A stretch of DNA of 7,612 nt from Oscillospiraceae bacterium (GCA_016303235.1 JAEDMB010000090.1:1-7612); one strand, 5' to 3'; shown: positions 1 through 7,476, counted from the stretch's first letter. Numbers and translations: made by a program. The notes: generated by a model not told the origin, from the letters alone.

Positions 1-3000
1 TAATACTCTCTCTGCCCGCCCAGTTTTTAGTTACGGTAATTGAACGCCTGTTCAAATCCTTTCTGAAAACGTTTGAAATTGTGCCATTCTGATTATTTTT
101 TATATAAAGCTGTTCAACTATATTATCGGCAAAAGTTTCTCTTACAAGATAATTATATCTTCGTCCTTCACTGTCGAATTTAGGAAGCATTAAAACTCCG
201 TTGACTCTTTCAATAAAGCCTGTTTTTTCTTCAGCGTCTGTACGTGGGAAAGAATATTTTGTTTTATTCTCAAGTACTGTCTCATCAACAAGCGTGATTT
301 TATTTTCTGCAAGATAGCTGTTAAATAATTCATCGGAAATATTCTGAATATCAGTAATTGTGGAATCAGTTGTACGATAAAGATGAAATTCGGGGTCGGG
401 CAAGTCTTCTTTCTTCAAAGAATATCCCGTCAAGCCTGTCCACGTTTTCAGACCTTTTACAGTCATATAGTCATTGATAGTATTCGTGAAAACTTCATAG
501 GTATCTTCATTATTTTCAGTTGCTCTTGTTTCAGATTGCTGAGTATATGTTCCGAAAACGGTAACGCCGTTATTATTTATAGTTTCTGTAAAAAGATATA
601 CATACTGATTTCCGTTTTCATCAAATTCGGGCAAATCATCAATAGTTATTTTCCAGTTATAGCCTGTCGCATAATCAACACCTGTATTTTCAGATTCCTT
701 TGTCCATACCTGACCTTTATAGTCAAGATATTCTTCCAGCTTCTTAGATTCATCATTTTTAAGATAGCGATATAACTTGAAATAAATATCAGGTCTGCTG
801 TCGGGACTTACAGAAACATCTTTCCAGTATTTATATGCAATATGGCTTACAGTACCGGTTATAGTGTTTTCATAATTAAACTTGTAGCTTTGTTCTTTTC
901 CGTCAGTTATCGGTTCTGATATTGATTTTTTACTTATATATGCTACGCTTGTATTAAGATTATTTTCCGACGGAATTTCCTCAATATTATAGAAATGCAG
1001 TATACCGCTGTTTGAGAACATCGGGAGATTCTGAATTTTAGTTTCCCATTGTTCAACTTCTCCGCCTGAAAGAGTTAAAATACCGTTTGTATAATCAAGA
1101 TTTGCTATTGCTGAATCACTTAATGAAACAGTTTCGGGAATGTCCTTATATTCTTCTCCGTCCTGATAAATCTGAAACTTTACGTTTTCGGGACGCTCTT
1201 GGATTGCATTGTTATCATCTTTCCATTGCTTGTTTACTGCTATTGAAGTCTTTCCGGAACGTGTATTTATTATAAAAGTATGACCGTAATGGGAATCAGT
1301 ATTTATTGATACATCATACTGACGGTCAGTATTTTCAACAGTTCCCTCAATATTTGATGATTCATTTAAAAAGCCAATCAGCGAATTATAAGTATATTGG
1401 GCAGGCTTTGCATCGTCTGCCGACCCTCCAACCATATATTCAAGTATGATATAGTCGTCCCAGCTGTCGCCATCAGAACCTGTTGCTGAATTTATTTTAT
1501 TGAAATAAATTTCACTTGTGTAATTATTATTACCTTCAGTCAAAGTATATGGATAATAATTTGTAATAGATTCTATATCAGCAATATCATCACCGTTTTT
1601 TCCTTGTTCCAGTTGCTTATTTAAAGCTTCCAAAAGCTGTTGACGGTCATAAATTCTTATTGTTATAGGTTTACGTGCATCAGTGTCGCCGTTATCCTGC
1701 CATAGTTTACTTACAGTCAGATAGCCGAGAGCATTTCCTCCTGTATGATTGACTGCTGTTGTCTGGTCGGGGGTGTAATGATGAATTACGTTCCAACCTC
1801 TTTCACCAATTCCCAGTGTTTCTCCGTTTTCTAAAGTAAAATTTATTTCATTTGCAAGATAATAATATTCATAGCCGTTCTCATCAAATTTGTCAAGATT
1901 TTCAATTATTTTTGTCCATTTATTTCCGTCCTGACGTTCAACTGAATATTCTTTAACAAATTCATAATCTGTATTCATATTACTTGTTGAACGGCGGGAA
2001 AGCCTGAAATTTACACGCTGAACATCAGCAAATGAACTTGCATCTAACTGCCATTCTTTAATAAGCTTGTAATCTCTTTTGGCTGTAATAGTATTTGTAA
2101 GATTATATCTGAAATTCTTTTTGCCGTCACCTAAAGTAATCATATCTTTATATTTTGATTCAGCTGTATAGGTTGTACCTCCCATGTTCAATATGCCTGA
2201 ATCTGAATCTAAAGAATAAACATTGCCGTCTTTATCTGTAACTGTTTCAACAAAGTAGGCTTTTGTCATATCATAAGGCATACCGTTTTCGTCATAAATA
2301 TTTACATAATATGAAACTTCAGCGGACGGAATAGTTTCAGTAAATCCGCTTGCTGTCTGTGCCTGTGATTTAGATTTATTATTATCATCTGTGAGAACTT
2401 CATAAGAGCCTTCTGTGTCGGAATATACTGTTAATTCCTTATATTCTCCGTTTATATCAGGAGCGTATATTTTCATTTCAACGGAAGAACCGTCAATATT
2501 TTCATATCCGGAGGGGCTTTTCCATATCTTTTCGACTGATACAAGAGCCTTTTCACGTCTTACGTTAATTATCTGACCGCCGTTCAAAGCACCATTTTTA
2601 TGAACAGTGCCGTCCGAATCGACATATTTAATCTCATAGTTATCCTCATTTGTTCCCGAAAGAGTTTCACGGACAAAATAGACGTATTTTCTTCCGTGGT
2701 CGTCGTTTCCGGGGAGCTTGTATGTTTCACTAAGACCATTAAATTTGTCAGCAGTGAAAAGAATATATTCGTCATCAGTATTTTCAAGCTTATATGACAT
2801 AATATTGTCTATGAGTTTGCCGTTTTTGTCAGATGTCTGAAAAATTACCTGTGAAACTTTTCCCTCATTGTATGCCTCATCTAAATCATCTATGCCGTCA
2901 GCCTGAACGTATCTCCAGAGAGTAACTGTTGATTCCGGACGCTCATCTTCTTCAGGGTTATCTTTCCATTCTTTCTGTGCTGAAAAATTTTCCTCGGAAT

Positions 3001-3720
3001 AAAGAACCTCTGTAATCTTTCCTCCGTTATGACAAAGCGATATATCATTTCCATAGCTTTCAGAACCGTTATCATAATATGTTTTATAATTATCAATATA
3101 TGCTGGAGTAATTTGATTATTTTCGCCGATAGTTCCCTGCACAAGAACATAGTCATATTCATGATTATCAGAATCATATCTCGGCAAATCGGGAATATTT
3201 ACCGCCCACATTCTTTTGTTATTTTCAATAATAAAATTATTTATATCATCGGGCAAGGGAACTTTCTCATAAACTCCGTTTTCAATTCTTCTGTAAAGAT
3301 TAAGATTATTTATAGTTTCGGGACGTTTTTTTTCTCTGTCGCCGTCATCATTCCAGTATATATAAGCATTGAAATCCGTTTCTTCAGCGAAAACAAAAAC
3401 AGTATCAGAAGAATTATTCTTTTTTGAACTGGTATATCCTTCCGGATTTTCTTTAATAACAACCTCATATGAAACATTTTCACTGCTTGCCGAAAGTGCC
3501 GGAAGTCCGGTATAAAAATATTCATTTTCATTAATGTTTGATTTAACAAATTCAGGCATTTTATCAATGCCGAGTTCTGCAAGGCTTTCTGAGGTTAAAG
3601 CTTTCATTTCACCGTCTTCGCCGATTTTATAACGCAGTTCAAAATTATCTGCCGTTAAATACGGACGGGAAATACTGTTATTGTCAATCCATTCAACCCC
3701 GAATTTGCAGGAAAGGTTCT
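1..3720 (-). repeat. Ten tandem Cna_B-type repeats within the surface protein
   Basis: The conserved Trp of each repeat is at residues 301, 413, 542, 690, 847, 964, 1123, 1256, 1384 and 1524, giving spacings of 112 to 159 residues. The residue two before the Trp is Lys in repeats 3-10, but Val (299) in repeat 1 and Ile (411) in repeat 2. An Asn closing the preceding repeat usually lies 14 residues before the next Trp (676, 833, 1109, 1242, 1370; at 948 and 1507 with small shifts). Lys and Asn in these places are the usual partners of the internal isopeptide bond in CnaB folds, with a catalytic Glu between them. The repeats have diverged strongly in sequence, so this is an old array rather than a recent amplification. 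Repeat 10 is cut by the window edge. Assignment rests on motif reading, not on a profile search. Confidence 0.8.
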
Positions 3721-4591
3721 GGGCATAGTTTACAGTTTTTATTTCAATATCCTGATTTTCGGTTATAATGCCTTTTGCAGTAGTTCCGATTGTTTCCTTA
3801 CCGTCAATTATTGTTGTATATTTTCCGTCAAACTTAAATCCCGCTGTCTGTGACTGCGTTAATGAATATTCAATTCCAACCGGTACAGAAACAGGGCTTG
3901 TATTTGTATTGACATTATACGTCCTGTCAATAGATTTATTATTCACATGATGATTTGTGAATCTGATATTCATATTAAAGCTTGCAGAACCTGCATTTTC
4001 CGCCGGCAGAACTGTCGGACTTAAAGTAAGGTTCTGACTTTTCAATGAAAGCTTAAGAGTTCCCGCAACAACACTTGTTTCTTCGTTAATTTGTTCTGTC
4101 CTTATTATACCGTTATTATCAATTTTATAATAAGGCAAATCGGATTCAACAAAAACCTCATAGCCCGTAACACTATATTTATTTTCACCGATTTTTACGC
4201 TTTTCGGTACATTTTCGATAGTAAAATCACCTGCACCGTTTCCGTCATGAACGAATTTAAGATAAAAAGCTTCACTGCTGACATCATTCTGTGCATAATA
4301 TTCTTTTGTACATTCCTGACCGTTAACAATATATTTCTGAATAATCTTTATAGGCTGACCGAATTCAGGCGGTCTGACAAGTGATTTCCAGTCTGTACCG
4401 TTTAATTCTTCATTAAATTCAACTGAACCGGTAATTTTAAAAGTTCCGGTTAAAACTTCCGCTGACGGTGAATCATCTTCAGCCAGACTATGGAGCATAA
4501 AATCAGAGGAAGTTATTATATTTGCAAAATTAGGAAAGCACATTGAAACTGTAAGCATTATACATAACATTTTCTTCCATATTCTGCACAT
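1..4591 (-). CDS. Giant Cna_B-repeat surface protein (adhesin-like), 3' end beyond the window
   Basis: One uninterrupted minus-strand frame runs from an ATG at 4591-4589 to the left edge: 1530 codons and no stop, so the C-terminus is not visible. An AGGGAG ribosome site (4601-4606) lies 9 bases before the ATG. Residues 1-37 form a Sec-type signal peptide: a short basic start (CRIWKKM), a hydrophobic core, and possible cleavage after NFA (23) or SLA (37). Residues 48-290 look like degenerate beta-sandwich modules. From about residue 295 there are ten repeats of Cna_B type, each opening with a W motif such as KEWKDN, KLWQDNGD or KQWKDD, often followed by RP and L/I-Y-R, with a later Y-x-Y-x-V-x-E stretch and a closing N-T. 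Such repeats form rod-like, often isopeptide-crosslinked stalks in Gram-positive adhesins and pilins. The protein is probably exported and wall-attached, but a sortase signal would lie outside the window. Ligand unknown. It sits 136 bp downstream of a two-component regulator gene on the same strand. Confidence 0.9.
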   Translation of the reverse strand, partial: MCRIWKKMLCIMLTVSMCFPNFANIITSSDFMLHSLAEDDSPSAEVLTGTFKITGSVEFNEELNGTDWKSLVRPPEFGQPIKIIQKYIVNGQECTKEYYAQNDVSSEAFYLKFVHDGNGAGDFTIENVPKSVKIGENKYSVTGYEVFVESDLPYYKIDNNGIIRTEQINEETSVVAGTLKLSLKSQNLTLSPTVLPAENAGSASFNMNIRFTNHHVNNKSIDRTYNVNTNTSPVSVPVGIEYSLTQSQTAGFKFDGKYTTIIDGKETIGTTAKGIITENQDIEIKTVNYAQNLSCKFGVEWIDNNSISRPYLTADNFELRYKIGEDGEMKALTSESLAELGIDKMPEFVKSNINENEYFYTGLPALSASSENVSYEVVIKENPEGYTSSKKNNSSDTVFVFAEETDFNAYIYWNDDGDREKKRPETINNLNLYRRIENGVYEKVPLPDDINNFIIENNKRMWAVNIPDLPRYDSDNHEYDYVLVQGTIGENNQITPAYIDNYKTYYDNGSESYGNDISLCHNGGKITEVLYSEENFSAQKEWKDNPEEDERPESTVTLWRYVQADGIDDLDEAYNEGKVSQVIFQTSDKNGKLIDNIMSYKLENTDDEYILFTADKFNGLSETYKLPGNDDHGRKYVYFVRETLSGTNEDNYEIKYVDSDGTVHKNGALNGGQIINVRREKALVSVEKIWKSPSGYENIDGSSVEMKIYAPDINGEYKELTVYSDTEGSYEVLTDDNNKSKSQAQTASGFTETIPSAEVSYYVNIYDENGMPYDMTKAYFVETVTDKDGNVYSLDSDSGILNMGGTTYTAESKYKDMITLGDGKKNFRYNLTNTITAKRDYKLIKEWQLDASSFADVQRVNFRLSRRSTSNMNTDYEFVKEYSVERQDGNKWTKIIENLDKFDENGYEYYYLANEINFTLENGETLGIGERGWNVIHHYTPDQTTAVNHTGGNALGYLTVSKLWQDNGDTDARKPITIRIYDRQQLLEALNKQLEQGKNGDDIADIESITNYYPYTLTEGNNNYTSEIYFNKINSATGSDGDSWDDYIILEYMVGGSADDAKPAQYTYNSLIGFLNESSNIEGTVENTDRQYDVSINTDSHYGHTFIINTRSGKTSIAVNKQWKDDNNAIQERPENVKFQIYQDGEEYKDIPETVSLSDSAIANLDYTNGILTLSGGEVEQWETKIQNLPMFSNSGILHFYNIEEIPSENNLNTSVAYISKKSISEPITDGKEQSYKFNYENTITGTVSHIAYKYWKDVSVSPDSRPDIYFKLYRYLKNDESKKLEEYLDYKGQVWTKESENTGVDYATGYNWKITIDDLPEFDENGNQYVYLFTETINNNGVTVFGTYTQQSETRATENNEDTYEVFTNTINDYMTVKGLKTWTGLTGYSLKKEDLPDPEFHLYRTTDSTITDIQNISDELFNSYLAENKITLVDETVLENKTKYSFPRTDAEEKTGFIERVNGVLMLPKFDSEGRRYNYLVRETFADNIVEQLYIKNNQNGTISNVFRKDLNRRSITVTKNWAGRESI

Positions 4592-4600
4592 AATAATCAA

Positions 4601-4606
4601 CTCCCT
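4601..4606 (-). promoter_or_regulatory. Ribosome binding site of the surface-protein gene
   Basis: Minus-strand AGGGAG, 9 bases before the ATG at 4591. It supports this start over the in-frame Met at residue 8, which would remove the basic part of the signal peptide. Confidence 0.7.
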
Positions 4607-4655
4607 CTGCAACAGAAATTTAAGGCTGTTTTTTTAACTTATATTAACAAATAAA

Positions 4656-4664
4656 ATTATATCA
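4656..4664 (-). promoter_or_regulatory. Extended -10 element of the surface-protein promoter
   Basis: Minus strand reads TGATATAAT: a consensus TATAAT (4661-4656) with an upstream TG. The position 17 bp upstream, where a -35 would be, reads CCTTTT, which does not resemble TTGACA. A promoter with a good extended -10 but no -35 commonly depends on an activator. Transcription would start near 4649, leaving a leader of roughly 57 bases. The same nine bases form the -10 of the regulator operon at 7448-7456. Confidence 0.6.
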
Positions 4665-4668
4665 GACT

Positions 4669-4688
4669 AAAGGGGAAAAAAAGGGGAA
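4669..4688 (-). promoter_or_regulatory. Tandem direct repeat overlapping the -35 position; candidate activator site
   Basis: Minus strand carries TTCCCCTTT twice, at 4688-4680 and 4677-4669, with an 11-bp period (about one helical turn). The second copy ends 7 bp before the TATAAT. A weaker match, TTCACGCTT (6 of 9), lies one more turn upstream at 4698-4690. Direct repeats with 11-bp period placed about 8 bp before the -10 are the known arrangement of SARP-family activator sites in Streptomyces, and the gene immediately upstream encodes a response regulator with a SARP-like DNA-binding domain. That this regulator binds here is an inference. Confidence 0.5.
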
Positions 4689-4727
4689 TAAGCGTGAATT
4701 TTCGCATAATTTCAGAATTTCTTAATT

Positions 4728-5486
4728 TTATTTTAACAGGCTTGAGAACGTAATTTCGCCAAAACTGTACTGTGTCATATATTCATTTGGGGGATTTGTG
4801 ATTTTTCCGTCCTTGTAATCAAAATAATCACATTCAACCATTTCTCTGCGGATACCAAGTCCGCCCCTTGTAATATAAAGGCAGTCTGTAATGCCGAGTT
4901 TTTCAAAGGTCTGCAAAAAATCCTGTCTCAGCTTTTTATAATATTCACGGTTGTCATTATCCTCAAAAAGCACTGCTATTATCTCCTTTGCACGGCAGAC
5001 AGCACCGTTGCGGTCAACAAGATACGCAAAAAGTTCAGTTGTTTTCGTAAGGCTGAACTGAATCGGTTCACCGTCACAGTATGCCTCAAAATTGCCGAAA
5101 CATTTAATTTTAACACGCTTTACAGTTTCAACAGGGTGGCGGAGACGTCCGAGAGCCTTTTTTATCTGTTCGGCAGTAATCGGCTTTAAAAGATAATCGC
5201 TTGCAAAGGCATCATATGATTCCAGTGCATACTCTGAAAAGCCGGTGCAGAATATAATATTAATCATAGGATATTTTTTGACAAGTATCTTTGCAAGCTC
5301 AATTCCGTCCATACCTCTTATGCGTATATCAAGAAAGGCAATATCGATTCTTGAATTTTCAGCAAAGGACAGAGCCTCTTTTGCGTTAGTATATGCGTGT
5401 ATGTCAGCCTCCGGAAGAACCTCCGCAACAGTACGCTGAAGCTTTCGCAGGAGCAGTGGCTCATCATCGACAAGTAAGCAAATCAT
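4728..5486 (-). CDS. Two-component response regulator, SARP-like (receiver plus winged helix)
   Basis: A 252-residue cytoplasmic protein. Residues 1-115 are a receiver domain: acidic pair D7/D8, phospho-acceptor D53 in FLDIRI, the conserved Thr T81 in FCTGFSEYA, and K101 in LLKPI. Residues 124-225 resemble the OmpR/SARP winged helix: it opens with IKCFGNFEAYCDGEPI, continues with an ELFAYLVDRNG helix, and ends with CDYFDYKDG. This architecture matches the response regulators of the SAPR/SARP family (COG3947 type), but the protein stops soon after the winged helix, so the usual helical BTAD domain is short or missing. The ATG at 5486 is preceded by AAGGAG (5497-5502). The gene overlaps the kinase gene by 23 bp, so the two are translated as a pair. 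It probably acts as a phosphorylation-dependent activator; the adjacent surface-protein gene is the obvious candidate target. Confidence 0.92.
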   Translation of the reverse strand: MICLLVDDEPLLLRKLQRTVAEVLPEADIHAYTNAKEALSFAENSRIDIAFLDIRIRGMDGIELAKILVKKYPMINIIFCTGFSEYALESYDAFASDYLLKPITAEQIKKALGRLRHPVETVKRVKIKCFGNFEAYCDGEPIQFSLTKTTELFAYLVDRNGAVCRAKEIIAVLFEDNDNREYYKKLRQDFLQTFEKLGITDCLYITRGGLGIRREMVECDYFDYKDGKITNPPNEYMTQYSFGEITFSSLLK

Positions 5487-6876
5487 CTGAAAAATTCTCC
5501 TTTGGAATAATTATTTCGGCTTTTGTCCCTACGCCGATACGGCTTTCAATATTAAGTTTTCCGTTGCAGAGCATTTCTAACCTGTTTCTTACGTTTTCGA
5601 TTCCGACATGCAGTTTTCCGTCATTTGCAGGCATATTAACATCAAAACCCGCTCCGTCATCGGAAATAGTAACAATATAGCAGTGTGAATTTTCATAAGC
5701 TGATATTTTAACTGTTCCACCCTCAGGCTTAGGGGTAATTCCGTGCTTGACTGCATTTTCGACAATCGGCTGTAATGAAAGAGGCGGAAGTCTGAAATCA
5801 GTGCATTTAATATCGCTTACAACATTGAGATAATTTTCAAAGCGTATCTTTTCAATCCACAGATAGGTTTTTGTATGCTCCCATTCGTCATTAAAAGGAA
5901 TCAGGCGGTCTTTTTTTAAATTCGCCATATTTACACGGAGATACATTGCAAATTTATCTGTAACATCTCTTGCCATAATCGGATTTTCCTCACAGAGTGA
6001 GCTTATAGAACCAAGAGTATTATATATAAAATGAGGCTGTATCTGTGACATCATTATCTGCATTTGCTTTTCCGAAAGGTCTTTGCTCTGCTCGGCAATT
6101 TTCTTTGCCTGCTCTGCCCTTTCAACACTGTGTTCCATCTGAATCACAAAATACATCATCATTAAATTAAACATCAGTGCAATATAAAAAAGTGACAGAC
6201 TTTCATAAAAAATACTGATAACTCCGGCAACAAACAAAACAGAAGTGCATAACATCATCGGCAGACGCTTATTTATTTTCGCATTACTGCGGATATTATC
6301 TGCAAAACCGATTGCAAAGACAAAAAGAGGATAAATTGCTGAAAAATAATGTCCCGTTCCCGTTATGAAACAACCTTCGGAATTTATCGTATAAAGAAAT
6401 CCGCTTTTTATTGCTGTAATCAGATATATTATATCAGCAACCATAAAAATTTTTACCAGCCTGACAAGCTTTGTATTTTTATTTATATTCAGTACAGTAC
6501 GCTGACATATCATAAGCAACGGTGCAACAACGGCAGTCATCAGATAGCTGACCGGACAGAATATATAGCTAATCCAGACAAATTTTATATTTCCCTCGGC
6601 AAACCACGAAAAATTATCCGTCATAATGCCTGCATATGTTATAACAAGCAGTATGTAAATCAAAGCAGAGCTGTCATCACTTATTGAATAATCTATTGAA
6701 TAGGCAAATAAAAGCATAATGACAGCAGGCAAGGCTATTATTCCCGTTGAAACATTCAGAATAATATCGCTCTGCATATCCATAAGTCCCACTGACATCA
6801 TTATTAAAAATGCTGATATATAGACTATAATCATAATCACAAATGTTGTATGCCATATAATTCTTTTTCTTTTCAT
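5464..6876 (-). CDS. Multi-pass membrane sensor histidine kinase, LytS/YesM-like catalytic half
   Basis: From the ATG at 6876 the protein has 470 residues. Residues 11-246 contain about eight hydrophobic segments (near 11-30, 40-60, 70-88, 100-124, 140-160, 177-195, 207-224 and 226-246), an integral membrane sensor of no family I recognise. Residues 247-275 are a charged, probably coiled-coil linker. The kinase core follows: QIQPHFIYNTL with phospho-acceptor H282 (His_kinase family PF06580), the N box VENAVKHG around N374, the ATP-binding DDGAGF (406-411), GIENVRNRL (425-433) and a final GVGTKAEI. It should autophosphorylate on H282 and pass phosphate to D53 of the regulator encoded next, whose gene it overlaps by 23 bp. 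The start is uncertain: an in-frame TTG at 6912 would add 12 residues. I prefer the ATG because it starts a basic MKRKR leader before the first helix, although it lacks a clear ribosome site and probably relies on coupling to the gene 23 bp upstream. Confidence 0.92.
   Translation of the reverse strand: MKRKRIIWHTTFVIMIIVYISAFLIMMSVGLMDMQSDIILNVSTGIIALPAVIMLLFAYSIDYSISDDSSALIYILLVITYAGIMTDNFSWFAEGNIKFVWISYIFCPVSYLMTAVVAPLLMICQRTVLNINKNTKLVRLVKIFMVADIIYLITAIKSGFLYTINSEGCFITGTGHYFSAIYPLFVFAIGFADNIRSNAKINKRLPMMLCTSVLFVAGVISIFYESLSLFYIALMFNLMMMYFVIQMEHSVERAEQAKKIAEQSKDLSEKQMQIMMSQIQPHFIYNTLGSISSLCEENPIMARDVTDKFAMYLRVNMANLKKDRLIPFNDEWEHTKTYLWIEKIRFENYLNVVSDIKCTDFRLPPLSLQPIVENAVKHGITPKPEGGTVKISAYENSHCYIVTISDDGAGFDVNMPANDGKLHVGIENVRNRLEMLCNGKLNIESRIGVGTKAEIIIPKENFSDDLLTCR
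5497..5502 (-). promoter_or_regulatory. Ribosome binding site of the response regulator gene
   Basis: Minus-strand AAGGAG, 10 bases before the ATG at 5486 and inside the last codons of the kinase gene. It decides the start of the regulator and shows that translation can begin independently although the genes overlap. Confidence 0.75.
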
Positions 6877-6899
6877 ATTATTCAATTTAATTTTATTAA

Positions 6900-7406
6900 T
6901 CAAAGCACACAAGCCCAGCCCGATACTTTTTCTATCAGAACCGGCGTGCCTTCTTCAGTTTTATCATAATCCTTTCTGCGTATCGGTATTCGTGAATAAA
7001 TTACGCCCTCGACAATTACAGTTACATAATAATGTTTCTGCCTTGTTCCGACTTTTCCCTCATCATACTTGAATATAGCAGTGCCTTTTGCTGTTTCAGG
7101 CTTTTTCAATGTCATAGATATTGAAAAAACAATCATAACCGCCGTCAGAATACCCATAAGAATTATTCCGCCTGTCTGCCTGTGAGTTATTATTCCCATT
7201 ATCAGAAAAACAAGAAATATTCCCGTAGCAATATATATTCCGTTAAGAGTTTTTCTTTTCATCTGTTCCGCCCTTTTTGAAATCTCCTCCGTATCGGGTT
7301 CAGAGAAAGGAATATCATTAAAATCTCCTTTCGGCAAGCCCTGATATTTTGCTCCGAGACTGTTTATTTCGTCCGTTTTCTGAACTATGTCATCAAAATT
7401 TTTCAA
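6900..7406 (-). CDS. Small two-helix membrane protein of unknown function, first gene of the regulator operon
   Basis: A 168-residue protein that I do not recognise. Residues 1-52 are hydrophilic and predicted soluble. Two hydrophobic segments at about 55-75 and 79-98 form a helical hairpin. Residues 105-168 form a small polar, beta-rich domain with a YYVTVIVEG strand pattern, a KDY motif and GTPVLIE, perhaps a small beta-barrel; that fold is a guess. With a hairpin, both ends would lie on the same side, probably the cytoplasm. The start codon is TTG (7406-7404), chosen because an AAGGGGA ribosome site (7415-7421) sits 8 bases upstream and the next in-frame Met is residue 49, just before the first helix. 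The kinase ATG lies 23 bp past its stop, so the genes are cotranscribed. An accessory role in signalling or an unrelated membrane function are both possible. Confidence 0.75.
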   Translation of the reverse strand: MKNFDDIVQKTDEINSLGAKYQGLPKGDFNDIPFSEPDTEEISKRAEQMKRKTLNGIYIATGIFLVFLIMGIITHRQTGGIILMGILTAVMIVFSISMTLKKPETAKGTAIFKYDEGKVGTRQKHYYVTVIVEGVIYSRIPIRRKDYDKTEEGTPVLIEKVSGWACVL

Positions 7407-7414
7407 TTTTAAAA

Positions 7415-7421
7415 TCCCCTT
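7415..7421 (-). promoter_or_regulatory. Ribosome binding site supporting a TTG start
   Basis: Minus strand AAGGGGA, one mismatch from AAGGAGG-type sites, 8 bases upstream of the TTG at 7406. It is the main support for the non-ATG start of the small membrane protein. Confidence 0.6.
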
Positions 7422-7428
7422 TTTTCCA

Positions 7429-7438
7429 TTGATATCAA
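7429..7438. promoter_or_regulatory. 10-bp palindrome just after the operon transcription start
   Basis: TTGATATCAA is a perfect palindrome lying about 10 bp downstream of the -10 box of the regulator operon, where a repressor could block initiation. At this length and AT content it could also occur by chance. Confidence 0.25.
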
Positions 7439-7447
7439 GATAAAAAA

Positions 7448-7476
7448 ATTATATCATAGTATTTTTTTACTGTCAA
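7448..7476 (-). promoter_or_regulatory. Consensus promoter of the membrane protein-kinase-regulator operon
   Basis: Minus strand has TTGACA (7476-7471), a 17-bp spacer ending in TGA, and TATAAT (7453-7448). Both hexamers are perfect, the spacing is optimal and the -10 is extended. Transcription would begin near 7441, about 34 bases before the TTG start. The strength implies constitutive or repressor-controlled expression of the signalling operon. Confidence 0.88.

Noticed and set aside
1..60. LPXTG sortase signal or C-terminal anchor of the surface protein
   Set aside because: The reading frame is still inside repeat 10 at the edge, so no anchor can be claimed from this window.
383..4384. 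Several plus- and minus-strand open frames of 60-132 codons across the surface-protein region
   Set aside because: They lie on the opposite strand or in other frames of one continuous 1530-codon minus-strand gene with signal peptide and repeated domains, and none shows a ribosome site or recognisable domain.
4611..4636. AACAG/CTGTT stem followed by a T-run, resembling a terminator on the plus strand
   Set aside because: Only 5 bp, AT-rich, and there is no plus-strand gene for it to terminate. On the minus strand it is a weak leader hairpin without a T-run.
5245..6687. Plus-strand open frames opposite the kinase and regulator genes
   Set aside because: Antisense shadows of two clearly conserved signalling genes.
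6877..6912. In-frame TTG at 6912 as the kinase start
   Set aside because: It would overlap the upstream gene, has no ribosome site, and the ATG at 6876 gives a natural basic N-terminus before the first membrane segment. Not fully excluded.
7407..7429. Six-codon leader reading frame (ATG GAA AAA ... TAA) upstream of the small membrane protein
   Set aside because: No ribosome site of its own, and it overlaps the ribosome site of the next gene; most likely chance.
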